Under the pieces are notes generated by a model. That model saw nothing but the letters and a program-made list of their open reading frames with translations. It was not told the origin of the DNA and did no database searches. The position numbers and the translations under genes were made by a program. A stretch of 64,000 nucleotides of DNA from Diplosphaera chodatii (lineage: Eukaryota > Chlorophyta > Trebouxiophyceae > Prasiolales > Stichococcaceae): contig JAALGY010000041.1 in the NCBI GenBank assembly GCA_032358165.1, forward strand, positions 806,001 to 870,000, given 5' to 3'. Shown one piece after another: positions 11,859 through 25,900 of this stretch. Numbering within the stretch: position 1 is the stretch's first letter; the number at the start of each line of letters is the position of its first letter.

Positions 11859-12178
11859 TGCGCATCAGTGGCAGTTGCTGGCTGCTGCGGCAGTGCATGA
11901 GCGGCAACATGCAGTGATGACTGTGCTCTGCATGTGAACCGCCTCAGTGTCGTGCTATGCTTTCGAGAGCTTGGGTGTCGTCTGGGATCAGTGCATTCGG
12001 TTGTCAGCCTGTCAACTCAATGAGGCGAAACATGCCTAGACGCTGTATGGCAAAGCAGCAGCAACTTGCCAGCAAACTGCTGCTTCATGGTCCAAGAGAT
12101 GCACAGCCTAGCAATGGTGCTGCGGTGAACATGCGCACAGTTTGACAAAGGCGCTATTGGGCACAAATCTTCACAACG
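11859..12178. other. Convergent 3' intergenic spacer
   Basis: About 320 bases between the stop codons of SLC25A38 (+) and the AMPK beta gene (-). Both 3' UTRs must fit here, so they probably abut or overlap. No coding signal is seen. Confidence 0.5.
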
Positions 12179-14391
12179 CTACCGATTCACATCTGCCAGC
12201 ACACCGCTGCCCACACGACCAGAGCTTGTGAGCCCCACGTCTGGCCGTGGTCGTGGCTTGTACATCACTGTGGCCTGCAAGCGTGACGCAGCAATCTTGC
12301 GCGCACAGACTAGGTGCTATGCACGATGCTGAGCTCGTTGCATGAAGCCAGACTATTTCAGAGTCAGACTACCGATGACGGAGAAACACGAGCGCCAGCA
12401 CCAGCTCACCACATGCTTCCCGCGGTAGCGGATCGTGGCACCCATCACCAAAGGCTCCTGTCCATGCAACAGGCCTCGAGTGTTTGGCAGTACTGGGCTG
12501 ACATAGGGTGTCAGATGGCATGCACATCACATAGTCGCATACCCGGGGCAGCTGCGACTCGGGGGCGGAGCTTTTGTGGGACGACCGCGCGATGTATATG
12601 TGGTTGAGCACGGCGTGCTCCGCTGGGTGCGTCGCCTGCGGCTCGCCAGCCTGCAGCAGACACTCCTCCTTCAACCTGTTCTGTACACCCGACTGCCACA
12701 GCAGCCGTTGCGCATCCAGCATCTGGGGGCTTCCTGCTCCCTTCGTCACCAGCACGGCAGCACAGCGCACACAGCTGCACTACCATAGCATATACGACAA
12801 ACTCGTTCTGGCTGCGTCCCACCTCGGGCCAGGTGGCGCAGGGGGACAGGCCCAGGTCGAGTGGCGTGAGGTTGGCCTGCGGCGGCAGCAGGGGCGGCTC
12901 CGTGGCAAGGTCCCCCGACGACGGTAGGTGGTCCCCATAGCTGCAACCAAACAGCAACGCCTCAGCTGAGGTCCCCGCGTGCTGGAGCTGGAACAGGGCA
13001 GCAGGAGACAACAGTGCTTGGCTGAGGTGACGTGCTAGTGAGCACGAAACAACAAACACCATCCAAGTCCCTACCTGGAGGGCGGTGAAGGCGGCGGGTC
13101 AAAGTCAACCGGGATGTCGAAGCTGGTGCACGGGTCCACCACCTCCAGCACATTGTTGAGGTTGCCATCCTCGTCCCGCACCACTGGTGACAGCGGGTTG
13201 AAGCGCCACACGCCATCCACCACGTACTTGTACTGCAGTTACGGCGTGCACTGCCTTCAAGCCTTGGTAAAGCCCACCAGCAGCCCAGCTGCACAGCTCT
13301 GTGTGACACACTGTGCTGCATGAACCATGTTACCCTGATGGCAAGCAGGCCGGTTGCCCAGCTGGCGTCGACACCCGACAGCAGTCCGAGCACTTCGACT
13401 TGCTCGAGCACCTGGTACACGCCGGGCGTCAGGTACGCAGCGATGGCCCAGCTGCCGTCGGGCTGCTTCTGCAGTCGCCGCGCGGGGCCCCAGCCGTCGT
13501 AGGAGCCCTTCACCTCCACGGACTGCGCGCTGCCGGCGGCCCACGCGAGCACCGCTTTCACCAGCGTCGCCTCCAGCGGCACGACGGGAAACTCGGAGCG
13601 GCCGCCCGACATGGCGAGCCCCGCCAGGCCCTTGGCCAGGCTGCCGTGCGGGCTCTGCGGGCGTGGGTCCTGATAAGTCAGCGCTTTTGAGCTGCCCTGG
13701 ACAGGTGCAGCGGCAACTGTTGATAACCCCAGCACGCAGCAGGTGCAGGGCTGGGGGAGTGGAGGACACCTGTGTCGTAATGTGGTAATTGTGCTGCGGA
13801 GACATGGGTGCGGGCTTCTGGTAAGCCTGCAGAACAGGAGTGTGAGGTGTCGATAAAGTGCGTGTTATGTTGCATCACAGTCTCATGGAATCTGGGGATC
13901 TTTTTGTTGTGAAAAGCACACCTCCTGCCTGACGCCGCCCGGCACCGGAGGCAGCTCACACGAGTAGTGCCCCGAGTACACCAGCACCTGCCCGGGATCA
14001 GTCACTGGCATAGGCTGGTGTGAGTACTGTGCTACAAGACAGGCAGCAAAGCCAGAATGCTGGCGACCTACACCACAAACACAATACATCCAGACATCCT
14101 GCAGCGACGTCCGGCAGTGCTCGCCTCCTGGAGGCCCTGCGACGGTGCCCGCTGCGGGTCCTGCTCCGTCTGGCGCCAGAAGTCGGAGCCCGGCGTCAGC
14201 GAGCGCCCCGGCAGCGGCCGAGGCCCCTGCTGCTGGCGCCACGGCACCGAGGCCTGGTTCTGCCCCTGACCGTGCTGGTGGTGGTGGTGCTGCTGTTGCT
14301 GCTGCTGCTGCTTCATGGCGTCCAGCTTGGCAGCCACGCTGGCGCTGTGCCGTGCGTTCAGCTCCTGCATGACTGCGTCCTGCGGCATCAT
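12179..14391 (-). CDS. SnRK1/AMPK beta subunit (CBM48 plus AMPKBI)
   Basis: Eight exons in reading order: 14391-14125, 14026-13922, 13669-13412, 13232-13075, 12940-12823, 12680-12543, 12457-12410, 12274-12179; 395 residues, all phases consistent. The N-terminus is low complexity with a Gln/His run. The CBM48 starch/glycogen-binding module follows: VEVKGSYDGWGPARRL, LT-PGVYQYKYVVDGVWRFNP, NLNNVLEVVD. The two Trp and the Lys that stack on glucan in AMPK beta are present. The C-terminal AMPKBI domain, which binds the alpha and gamma subunits, shows EPPLLPPQ, HAVLNHIYIA, LVMGATIRYRGKHV and ATVMYKP. The last exon was found only by looking for that expected ending. Intron 1 is GC-AG (GAG|GCGAGC), so the first junction is slightly less sure. 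A still more upstream exon with an N-myristoylation start is possible. The complex senses energy status and controls starch and lipid metabolism. Confidence 0.93.
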
Positions 14392-15616
14392 GGAATGGCG
14401 GCTGACCCCTATCTTGCTACGGGGAACACTGCTCGAAGTGATACCTTCGCAGGCATTGCAGGGCAGGCTTCCCTGCAACTGATTGTATGCATCACAGCCC
14501 CGAGCACAGACACGGTGCAGCACCTCTGACAGATCCAGCTGGTAGCCGCTGGAGTTGACGTCCGTGATGGCATGCGATGCCACACCCTGCTGTAGTGTGC
14601 AGCAACAAGACTAATACGAAGTTTTCGTGTGCAGCTTCAGTTCTCATCACCGCACGCAACCGCTCATCAGCTCGACGTGACATTGTGTCAGCATGGTTGC
14701 CTGCCAGCGCCCTCTCACCTGCTGGCGCTGTGCATGTTGTGGCGATTGCTTTGCGATACCGGGAATCGGGTAGGGTGCAGTGGGACCTAGAAGACACGTT
14801 AAACACAGTCTAGACTGAAATCAAGGGTTTGCTGGCTCGTAGGGTAGCTAGATAGGCTGAGAACTCTGGCATGGCAGACCAAACATGAAGCGCACCTTGC
14901 ATCATCGGTCAAGTCACAATGCCACTAGATGATGACGGCGATTCTGCCGGCAATCATTAGCCGCCAACACCTTCACCAGTGCTCACACTGTCACAGTTCA
15001 TGCCTGGGCACCATCGCCGCTGAGCTGGCCTTCGTACACCGCCCGGGCTGATGCCAGGCTTCGCGAAAGGGCACCACCACAGATCAATGGTTGCGGACCA
15101 TCATCTACGCACACGGCAGGCCGGCGGAGCCGAACGCCCCTTTGCGCAGTCGGACCAGCAGACGGCTACCGGCATCACCGTCAGCAAGCTGCAAAGCTGG
15201 CTCCGTGCGGGGGTCAAACAGTCAAAGGGAGAAGCAAGTTGATGCACAGACGCAATATCGGAGCACCCGCACGTATGTGGGGCCTCAAATGTAGCCAGCA
15301 GCCGTGTGCACGGCGTGTTATCCTGAGCTGTTTTGGCAAGCTGATCGGTGCGGTCGGATCCCACACACAGTAGCAGTGGAGACACAGATCGCAGGTGCTT
15401 CGAGTGACAGAGTTTATCTCATACCGACCGAGTGAGTGGCTTTGCGATGTTGCAAGCATTGCTCTGTGGTCTGCCAGGTCAGCATGTCTGCTGACGCCAG
15501 CACAAGAGGTATATGCCCCTTGCACCAGCAAGCTGAAAGCCTCCCACCCGCTAGCGTTATGGAGTAACAGCTTCTGTTTCCTGTTCCCAGCTGCAGCCAC
15601 CAGGCATGGTGCCCTC
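14392..15616. other. Intergenic region upstream of the AMPK beta gene
   Basis: About 1.2 kb between two minus-strand genes. It should contain the 3' UTR of IFT122 and the promoter of the beta-subunit gene. I see no coding exon that I can defend. Confidence 0.4.
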
Positions 15617-18600
15617 TCAACGAATCTCAATCACATCTCCCGCCTGAAACTTGATACTGCTGCGTTCCATTGTGTTGGAATGCTTCAAGGCTCTGCTGAG
15701 AGCAGCCGGTACTGCTGACAGGTCTGATTGTCCCATGACATACGGTGTGCTGTTGCTGCCGCTGCTGGGATGACCTGCAGAACGGCGAACAGCGGTCAAT
15801 ATCAGTGTAGGACTTGACAGTATAAACGTGATTGTACAGTATCTACGAATTGTCTTGATATGACTGTGCGACCCACTGGGTGGACCATGAGCGGTGTGCA
15901 CTGCCTCATCATCCGGAGGGCAGCAGAAAGGCTTGTACCCCTGCTGTTCCTGCCACTGCATGCGGCACACACAATAAGCTGGCTTTCTCACACGGCACAG
16001 CCTCGCAGACTTCTAGGTGCTCAGAGTGAGGGGCTTCCTGCAAGCCAGGTTGCTGTGAGTACCAGCATCAGTTCGTCCTGCTCAAAGGCATGGCCGCAGG
16101 CCTCAAATGTAAGCGGTCGTGAGCAGTCCACCAGGTGAAAATACTCTGGCAGAATGCCATCGTGGGGCCACTTGCGGACTAGCACCTCATCTCGCCGCAT
16201 GCTTCTCAGCATTGCCCTGCAGCAGGCATAGAGGTGGCGACATGTGGCAGGTTGGGCATGTTAGCTATGCAAGACTTGCCCGTCGGGCGCTTGGGCCTCT
16301 ATGCCAGCTGACCTGTCTGCAACGATGGGACCGTGCCGGTCGTGCAGGGTATGAGCAAAGCCATGGCTACCGTCCTGCGCAAAACCGCACCCAGACTATG
16401 CTTTGCAAAGTGGTCTCTTGCGATGGCTCGGTAAATGACTTGGTGCACGCATGCAAGTCGCCCACCTGAGACACGGTTGGCGCCTCGGACAGCAAGCGCA
16501 GAGCCTCATCATGGGTGATGCCTGCCGCCAACTCGAACAACAGCGCCGGCAGGTGGTCGTATGTGATGAAGGAGCGCAAGAAAGCCGTATGGCAGCTTGC
16601 GCAGGCATCACCCTGTTCCGACAGACTATATGCGATCGAGCAGGTACAGCATACTACTGGTTGCCATGGAAGTACACGAAGCACTCTGATGCAATCTGGT
16701 TCAACATCGGTCGACCTGGTAGCCTGCAAGGTTGTTGGTTGCACCGCAGCGGAAGCACACCGACAGCAGCTCCTCAGCGTCTGTCAGCGGGAGTCCTTTA
16801 GCCTTGAGCGTCGCGACATCGACGTCTGACTGCACAGCAATGAGGGACGTCCCGCTCGACTTGAGCAGCAGCTGAACTGGTGGTATCGAGCGAATGCCCC
16901 TGGTCTTTCAATCAGGGTGTGCTGCCACGTGATGATTCTGCACACCCGCCAGTCGGGCGGGAAATGCATCGTCCGCAGCTTGGTCCATGCGAAGCGCGCC
17001 AGGCGGCAGGCGCCCAGCTGCTGCCCGGCGCGCGCCACCGTGCGCACCACCAGCGGCCAGTCGATGCCCTCCTGCGGCTCGCTCCCCTCATGCTCTGCCT
17101 TCGGAACGAGGAGGAAGTGGATGTCAGGGTGCATCACTGGTCAGCCAGGTTGACCCTGCAGCACCTACCACTGGCCACAGCCGCCTCGTGTAGAGCCTGC
17201 TAGGTCTGACATACTGCAATGATGAAGCTGACACTGTCAAACCACAGCAAGCCCTGGAACAGAACACATGACATATGTCAGGGATGCTTGCAAACTGTGC
17301 GTGAAAGACGTTGTATCATCCTTTTGAAGCTCAAAGGGCAGTCGTCAAGACGGCGCACAACACCTGAAGCAGGCGAACCAGCAGGAAGCGCGCGGCACCA
17401 AACAGCGTGTGGGCAAACACATCAGCCGGAGGGTTTTCAGCCGCCCGCACGACCACAGCAAAGGCCGTCAAGTCCTCAGCAGCATGGTAACTCGTGGCAA
17501 AGCGCGCCATCCAGAAGTCCTGACCTTGCCGCGGGCCATTCTGCAGTGGTGCACTATCTGCCAAAACTGCTGCCTGTAGGACATTACAGCAGACCCACTG
17601 TGCCATGCAAGAAAATGCATGTGCATGCGTGTGGCGAAACCGCATATCTGGGGCTCAAGAACACACCTCACCTGAGCAAGTGCATCAGTGGCCAGGGCCA
17701 TGTACAGGCTGGCAGCTGATGCAAAACGCCGGCGCTTCATCGCCGCTGTGATATGCGTCTGAAGCATTGCCTCTGCATCTTCTGGCCGCTGCGCATCCCT
17801 GAGCAGAGCGCCTGGCCTTCTTGCACAGCTTACATTGTGCAGGCGATTGGCAGGTTGTACTGTGGTATGATGGGTATACATGGTGCCTCACCTGTATGCC
17901 TGGCGGGCTTGGTCGATGTGACCTGCTCGTTCAAGCCAGCGTGCATGTGACAACCTGCAAGCTGTCAGCAGGCCTGGCTGCCCTTCCGCAACAGCCTGCG
18001 CCTCATCCCACCGCTCGGCCTTTGTCAGCAGCTCCACCAGACCCTGACATGCCCACACGGAGGCTTGCCTCTTGTACGCTGAAGTCAGGCAAGGCCTCTA
18101 GGACCGTGTTGATGCAAGCAACCATACATGAGAAGCACCCCTGGCTTCAGCAGCGAGCAACGGACCACAGCACTGGACACAGCACGCACCTTGGCATCGC
18201 CGAGGCGCCGCAAGCACGCCTCTGCATCTGCTGTGCGACCCGCCTTGCTAAAGGCTGCGGCAGCTGCATGCAGGCCAGCCTGTCCCTCATGTATATCGAG
18301 ATTGTTGGCGAATTCCGCAAGGCGCTGCCACCAGCACTGTGCTTCCATGAGCGCCACTGCCTTCTGGTGGCTGCCGGCCTGCAGTTCAGCGCTCTATATC
18401 GTCTAGCTCCCGTTGTAGCGACCAGCTTGCAACGCTAAACAGCCATTCCATGTCAGCAGGGTCCCTTTCGTAGCGGACCCTAACATACCTGCATCAGGCT
18501 GCTGAGCTCTGCCAACTGACGGTCGTCCCCCTGCTGCTGTATTGTTGCAGCGTGCTGTCTGGCAAACGCATCTGCCTCGCTGCGCAAATGCAAAGAGCAG

Positions 18601-21600
18601 CACGGTGTGAAAGCTGGCAAGTTGCAGCGCACTCCATTACGGCGGACACAGGCACGCTCACATCATCTTGCCTGAACATCCGCATATCACGGAACATGGC
18701 GATGGCCCGATCCTGTGCGCCGGCACGGGCATACATGGTAGCCGCTTCGTGCAGCTTGCCCTGGGTAAGCAAAGTCCATGGCATGAGCATGTGGCATACG
18801 TGTTGCGGCATGTCGACAAGACATGCAATGGAATGCTTGTGGCATAACTTGGCACTCAAAACGAGCGAGTGTGGATTTTGTGTAGAGGCGTTCACCTGGT
18901 AGGCCAAGACCTCAGCCACGCAGAGGTCGTGTGTTGCCCCCGCAGACCACTGCTCCTGCACCCTCTGGAGCAGCGCCAGCGCCACCTCATCGCCCAGATG
19001 ACTGAAAGCAGCACGTGCGACTGGGAGCTGCAGCAACGCGGCCGCCGTGGTGCCCAGTTCACGCCAGTCATTCTCCGTCACACCCAGCTCAGCAATCTGC
19101 TCGCACACAGCACACCCGTTGTCCAAAGATCATCGCAATGCCTCGGTTCAGCAGGTGCTCTGTCCCTGCAGGCAGACACACAGGTGGGCATGGGAGCAAC
19201 AGCTTTGCATTTCGTGCCTGCAAGGCTTGCTGCAGGTTGCCAGCCGCAATGTGCGCCTGCAGTCCAGCAGACTGTGGAATCTCCAGAGTATACACTGAGT
19301 CGCCTGGGAAGAAGGACAGATGGCAGCCACGAAATCTGACCACTGCTGCGGGGTCCTGCAAGCACGTGCAACAAGGGACATCTCCTTCCAGGGCTGTCCT
19401 GCATGTATTGGTGTCCTCACGCCATCAGCTTTAGTGACTGCAGAGGTGGTTGGGTCAGGCACCTGCAGCTTGAAGTGATGTGGCTGAAAGCTTGCAGTGC
19501 GTATGCTGCAGTAGATGCCCTCGCACCAGCACAGCACCTGTGCATTGGCGACATGGGCGCACATTATGGACGGTGTTAACCCTGCCATGCTGTGAAAGCC
19601 CCTTTCTTGCCTTTCTTGAACCATTAGTCGGATCATCGTTATCAGCACTGGCAGGCGCACCTCAGCATGCTCGGTGTTCCACGCCAAGCTTGAGACATCC
19701 TCTGCTTGGTATTCTACATGCATCGTTGCTGTCTGTCGATCGTCCACGGCATACACGCTCATCGTTCCCTCAGCATCCACAACAGCCAGCTGCGTGCCAT
19801 TTGCATTGGCTTCCAGCAGCCTGCATCCGAAACCCCTTAGGTTGCAGGCAATGCCATGTGACAACAACAAACTGCATGTGAAGAACGGGCGCAGCAGTAC
19901 ACCTCCCCGCTAAAATCTCACAGGATGTCAGAGTGTTGTGTCCGCATTGGGACTGCTGGTGCTGAGTCTGCTGTACTGACATGCAGCATCTGACCACCGT
20001 GCGATGCAACTACCATCGCTGTTGGCTGTCCCACCGTAGGCAAGGCTGCAATGTGGCTCACGGGCTGCGCAAGCTGCCGCTGTTGTATTTGTACACCATC
20101 GAGGCCATATAAGTACAGCGCGGTGTCCTGCAACATGCAAGACCAGCTCAGGATGGACAGGCGGATCACAGCCAGTCAGGGTCTGCAGATTAGCCCTTCG
20201 TTTGCCAGCAAGCACGTACTGCTGGTGCATGCCTGGCAAATGGCCACTTTGTCTCCCAGCACCGCCAGACAGCAGCAGTCAGTATTGCAGGCTATGGTTG
20301 CTGTCAGACGGTATGCCATGGCCGAGTCTGCAGCGCCAGCTGGCAGCTCGTATATCGCAACCTGCCCATGCAGGGCAACAGTCATGCACCTATATGGGAG
20401 CATTCGGCACACTCGTGCAGTGCTGTGAGGCAGTTTCGAAGAGGATGCCTCAGAGTGGGCACAAGCATCAAAACACTGCAGATTGCAACGATCGCTGCCC
20501 ACCGGTGGTGCAGCGAGAGTTGCAGCACATGCCTCCGACAGCACACTTTCACACGCTCCCCAGTGTCCAGATGCTGCACAACAACATCTGTGGGCAGCTC
20601 TCTGCGAGTTACACATTGTGGTCCCATCATCACGGCATGGGAGCATGTATCACATCGGGGCACGGCAGGCTGTTTGGACGATCACCTGTGGGCAAAGCGG
20701 CTGCCATATGTGGAGTGCATCGGAGGAGAACGCAGGCTATGCATCAAGATACGCCCGTCCTCACAGGCTAGGGCAAACCTTGCACCATCTGAGGTCGTCG
20801 CCTGAGCGCAAACCATACATTGTATCACTTGCAGCTGTCGAGGGCCCGATCTAGTGATGCAGGGAGACTGCATGTTGTTCGGCTTACCAGAGCAGCGAGG
20901 CCTGCTGGGTTGGTGGCCATCACACCCAGCGCAATGCCATCCCGAGAGTAAAGCTGCGCTGTGCCGTTGCTGCCGCATATCAGGATCATGTTTCCTGCAC
21001 GCACCAGAATGATATACAGTGTTGCAGCATGCTGTGTATGTGCATGGCATGTGCTGTCACAAGCACCCTTTGCCCAAATGGCTATGCTTGACAGTACCTC
21101 TGTGCAGGATGCTGATGCTTCGAGGTGCAAACCCAAGCCGCAGCTGCTTGCAGCCGCTGCTGGTAGTCCGCACCAAGGCGAGCGTGCCATTGCCACTGCA
21201 GGCTGCAAGCCGTTGCGCTGGCCTGCACTCCCTGCAATATTGCACAAAGATATGCGTGCTCATCTACATGTTGAGGATTTCCAGGGTATATATCCATGCA
21301 GCACCGCTTATGCACACCATCACATACGTACCTGCTGGGAAACCATGCCAAGGACGTGATAGGAATGTTGGCCATGACGCTGAGGAGGCCCAACGGCACG
21401 CCGTCAGCATCGCGCAGCGCTATGCACCCATCTGTGTGCCCCAAGGCCAGCTGGCTGCCATCACACGACCAGCTGAGACACAGCATGTTTGCATCTGGCA
21501 CCTGTTTAGCTTGTCAAGCGCACTGTTGTATAGCATGTACTGAACGCAGTGCACTGCATCCACAAAACACAGCAGATGCTGTCCGTGCAGCACAGTTATA

Positions 21601-22406
21601 AATCTGTCCAAATACGACAGATGTCAAGCTTGCAATTGCACAGGGGCTGACAACTCGCATACCGTGTCCTTAAAGATTGTTTGCGCATTGCAAGACCACA
21701 GAGCCAGCTCGCCAGCAGATGCGCTTGCCAACTGCTGTGCTGTAGGGCTGAAGGCCACTGCTGCCACAGGGCCGTCGTGCGTGTAGCTGACCAGCACGGC
21801 GTCACTATCGATGGACCAGACAAGGATCGTGCCATCTGCTGTGCCGGCAGCGAGTTTATGCCCATCGCATGACCAGGAAACGCTGCAAATGGTACCCTGG
21901 TGCAGCACAGTGCAGCACGTCAGCATGCAAATTGAGACTAATTCACATGCATGTCCAAGCGGACTGAAGGCTGGCGCCTGTGAGGTGCACCTCAGGTGCC
22001 TGCAGCGTGTGAAGGTGCCGACCAGCGTCCGCATCATGTATTTGCACCACATTGTCCACGCCAGCAGCCAGCCGCGACCCATCTGCCCAGCAGAGTTAGA
22101 TGCTTTGACTGTGATGCTGGGAGCCTTTGATGCCCTTCTTGCCGCTCTGCTGGGCATGCAGTACACATGGAGAGTGTCGTGCGATTGACATACCAGCGGT
22201 AACAGCGATGCAGTTGCATCTGATGCCGGTGGCCACCTGCAAGGTAACGGGTGATATCGTTTGCAATATGTCTGCTTATTGCTTAAGGTACAGCCTTGAC
22301 ATCCACTTGCGTGCACTTGCTGTTCCGCACGTGCACAGCAGCAGCAGCACGTTCCACTTCCAAACACCCCTACCGGAGGCACAGCCCACACCAGCTCGCA
22401 CTGCAT
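15617..22406 (-). CDS. IFT122: Intraflagellar transport protein IFT122 (IFT-A complex)
   Basis: A long gene of many exons. The first seven are 22406-22374, 22236-22194, 22082-21991, 21896-21663, 21501-21332, 21231-21098 and 20994-20888, then 20801-20686 and one from 20601; all keep phase. The start is MQCELVWAVPP. WD repeats follow: VTADGSRLAAGVDNVVQIHD, GTICSVSWSCDGHKLAAG, MLCLSWSCDGSQLALGHTDG, NMILICGSNGTAQLYSRDG, FALACEDGRILMHSL. A second propeller (TQLAVVDAEGTMSVY, SSLAWNTEHAEV, GIYCSIRTASF) leads to ENDWRELGTTAAALLQLPVA, VAEVLAYQ-GKLHEAATMYAR, the TPR-like region ATSYHAAEDLTAFAVVVR and the end RSMRRDEVLVRKWP with a degenerate zinc finger. Every block aligns in order with animal and Chlamydomonas IFT122. 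IFT-A drives retrograde ciliary transport and membrane-protein entry. The middle junctions and the last exon (stop 15617) are less certain. Confidence 0.93.
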
Positions 22407-22911
22407 CGATTGAACCTGAAGTGCTGTACGCGCAACCTGACACCGTACTCAACAGATGGATGTGGGCTTAGCAGGTGTTGGTTGGAGGCATGGTTGCCGC
22501 GACGCACAGTAATGTTACATTTTGGACTTAGCCACGGCCTTGAGGCGACAATCACGTTGCTGATGCGACTAGCAAACTCGGGAGGAGACGTTGCGGTGTC
22601 TGTTGCATGCACGCTGCTCAGTCAACCCATCCAAGATTCGTTTCGCTGAAGGGCGCATGCTTCCCTCAGCTGTGTGCACTGCGTCCTCCCCTGCTCATGA
22701 CTCGAGCGCTGTTGGCTTCTCACCAGGAGCGTGTGCTCCTTGCATCAGTCTTATCTGCAGGATCAGCCGCTTTGATCGGCGACGTTGTGTGGCTTGCAAG
22801 TTGATCATGCGTTACTCGCTGCACTAGCACGGATCACGCTGGCCCCAGGTCATATCCTGGAGTGGAATCATGGTGTTGTCGCAACCTTGACGTCACATTT
22901 GGCAGCACAGC
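22407..22911. promoter_or_regulatory. Bidirectional promoter between IFT122 and ataxin-2
   Basis: 505 bases between two divergent start codons. No coding frame is recognised. The two promoters must share this space. No clear TATA box is seen. Confidence 0.5.
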
Positions 22912-25900
22912 ATGGCGCCAGGGGCTTCCACGCGCACGCAGAAGCTGCCGCAGAAGCCCGGTGGAGACAGCAACGGGTTGAAGGCGGCTGGGCATGGTGC
23001 CAGCAGCGAGCACCTGAGATGGACATTCCAGGCGTTGCAGGGGTACACCGTCACTGTCCAGGTCAGCTGCAGCTCTGAGAGGATTTCTTGTAGTCTACTG
23101 CTACTGATTATGCGCCCTATGCACAGCATCGACGTCACATTGCTTGTTTGGGAGGCATCGCTCGACAGGGCTGCCCCCTGTCATGGCGTGCATGTGTCTG
23201 CACTTCGCATCGCCACTTGACTGGCATCGAACTAGCATTTGCCAACTTTGCATTGGGCCAACAGGCACCCAATCCACAAGCTTGCCATGCCTTTTGACAC
23301 CTCAGATCAACACGCCTCGGACCCTCGGAGAGGGTGCACATGCTCTCGCATGGCACCCTTGACACCTACACAAGCCTGCTAGCAGGCTTGCACGCTGTCT
23401 ATACCGCAACAGGCTGCAAGCGCGTGCTTGAAGACCTCCCACGTGTGTGCCCGTAGGTGCAAAGTGGAGCCATGTTTGAGGGCATCATGCACACCGCAGT
23501 GCTGAGCGGAGCGCACCCTGGCCTTAGCCTGCGTATGGCGCGGCGCACGCCTGCAGACGGGCCAGCAGAGCCGGGGCTGCCGGTCGGATGGAGCCGGAAA
23601 CTGACACTCCCGATAGCCGAGGTGGTCCAAGTCAAAGCATCGGACGTGCGGTTGGGCGCGGAGGACCTTGGGGGCCTGGCGGCAAACGACGAGCTGGCCG
23701 GCTTCGGTACGGACGCATCCATTTCCCGCGGACGTGGCGGGTGAGTTCCGTCCGACTCGAATAACATCCAGCCTGCTGTTACCCGTCCTATCAGACTGTG
23801 GTGCTGCACAGCTCGCACGAAAGCCTCAGTCTTGCATGTGCATACATTCATTGCTGGTCAGCGCTGCGTTGGCAAAAGCGCAGTCGGACGGCTGCACACC
23901 CCCGTGATGCATGATGCCTGCGACATGTGAGCGCAGGGTGTGAGCACTTGCCTGCATGTGGCAGAGGACGAGGGCTTCAGTAGGCAGCCTGATCTGCAGT
24001 GAGCGTGTCATCTCGCCTCTTTACAGCATGGTGGGCCGGGAGCTGAAGCGGTGGCAGCCGTCTGCGGACGATGCGCCGCTGGAGGGTGGCCTGGAGGACT
24101 CGCGGGGCGGCACCTGGGACCAATTCGGCGTCAATCACCACAAATTTGGCGTGCAGACCAGCTTTCAGGTGGGACCGAGGCGTATCGTGATGCCTGTTGA
24201 CTCGTCGAGGCGATCAACAGCTTGCAGTCCACAGCTGGCTGTCCATTCGTGACCGTCATCTCACATGATCGGCGACCCCACTGACAGGAGGACCTGTACA
24301 CAACAAAGCTGGACAAGGGCAATTCGCGCATCAGCGTGGCAGAGGCTGAGCGGATGGCGAAGGAGATCATGCGGGAGGCGCAGTCCGGCGGTGGCGCCGC
24401 TGTGTCGCACAACGCCCACCTGGCGGAAGAACGGGGGATGGAGGTGGACGACTCAGGGGTGAGTCACGGCCTGCTGCTGTTCGCAACTGTGATCATAGCT
24501 GCGGATCCTGTGCCAGTGCACATGGGCACCGAGGTTCTGCTGCTGTGCAAAGTACTGACGGATGAAGCGTGCAGCCTCCTCATGCCCGCGTGTGCCACTG
24601 CAGATGGACGAGGAGGATAAATACTCCTCGGTGCTGCGCCCGCCGGCTGCGGGCGCCGCCGCCGCCGGCACCAGGCCGGTGCCGATGCCCATGACCAATG
24701 GGGGCGGCCCCTCTGCGGGCGCCTGGCGAAATGCCAACAGCAGCCTCGCCGCTGTCTCTGGCAGGTGACTACATACTGCACTCGGATACCCTGCACAGTA
24801 CTTGAGTCTGTGACTCTGGAATTGCAGTAGGACTATGCCTCAGATTGTCAGTCACCCTACTGTATGCTGGCGACCACAGGGCTGCAGCGGGCGCCGGGGC
24901 GCCATCCAGCGGGCCACGACCGATCCCTGGGCGCAGCTCAGCCATCGAGATGCCCGCCAGCCCCGTGGACACCCGGCGGGAGTATAACAAGGTGCATTCT
25001 GACTGGGCGTCAGTTGAAGCTGCAGACCACTTGTACGCCAGAAGTGACGTCTGCCACGCATCAGACATGCGAGCTCCCAGGTGCATGGTTTCAGCCCCAG
25101 TCTCTTGCTACCCTGCATTACACACATGCCTGTGTTATTGCATGCAGGTGGCCATGCAGATGGGGGCACCTGTCAGGAAGAAGGACTCGGTGGCTACCAG
25201 CCCCTACGGCACGCCAAAGGGCGCACGCAGCCCACTATCCAGGTACCAGGTTTTGAAGTTGTCAGGCTCCTTCCCACGATTGATCTGCAAAGATGGCATT
25301 TTTCCACAGCCAGCGGTGGCAAGCCTGGACCTTGGCGCATGCAGCTGTAGTGCTCGTAGCTGCAGATGGTAGCCTTCCAAAGCATTCAGCCTTCAATGCT
25401 GCAGCAGCCCGCTGGTGCATGACGCGGCGGCCATGGATGCGCTGAACCTGAACCCGGGGGCGCCGCGAGTGGACCACAGGGCGCGCGCCGCCTTCGAGGA
25501 GTTCAAAGCCCGCGAGGCCGCCGACAAGGCCAAGCGCGAGTAAGCCTGTAGAAGAGCCAAAATGCAATCGACCTGGCACCCTTGCTGGTGCACCTGGTGA
25601 CGCTGTCTCGGCCACAGTCGCCAGCTGCAGGGTGAATGACATTGCATCTGGGCCTTGCAGGCGGGATGACCTGCGCGAGAAGCTCCGCACATTCAGCCAG
25701 GACGGCGGGAAGCCGCCCTCCTCGACATCCGCCTCCGAGACGGCGCTGTCGCCCTCCGAGTACGCCACGCCGCTGGCGGACGCCACCTCGGCGCCCTCCC
25801 CGCCGCCGCCCGGCGCCCGCGGCGCGCTGCCGCCAATCACCAGCAGGGCGGCGATGCGACCGGCGCCGCTGGCGACGGATGCGGGCAAGGCGGACGCGGC

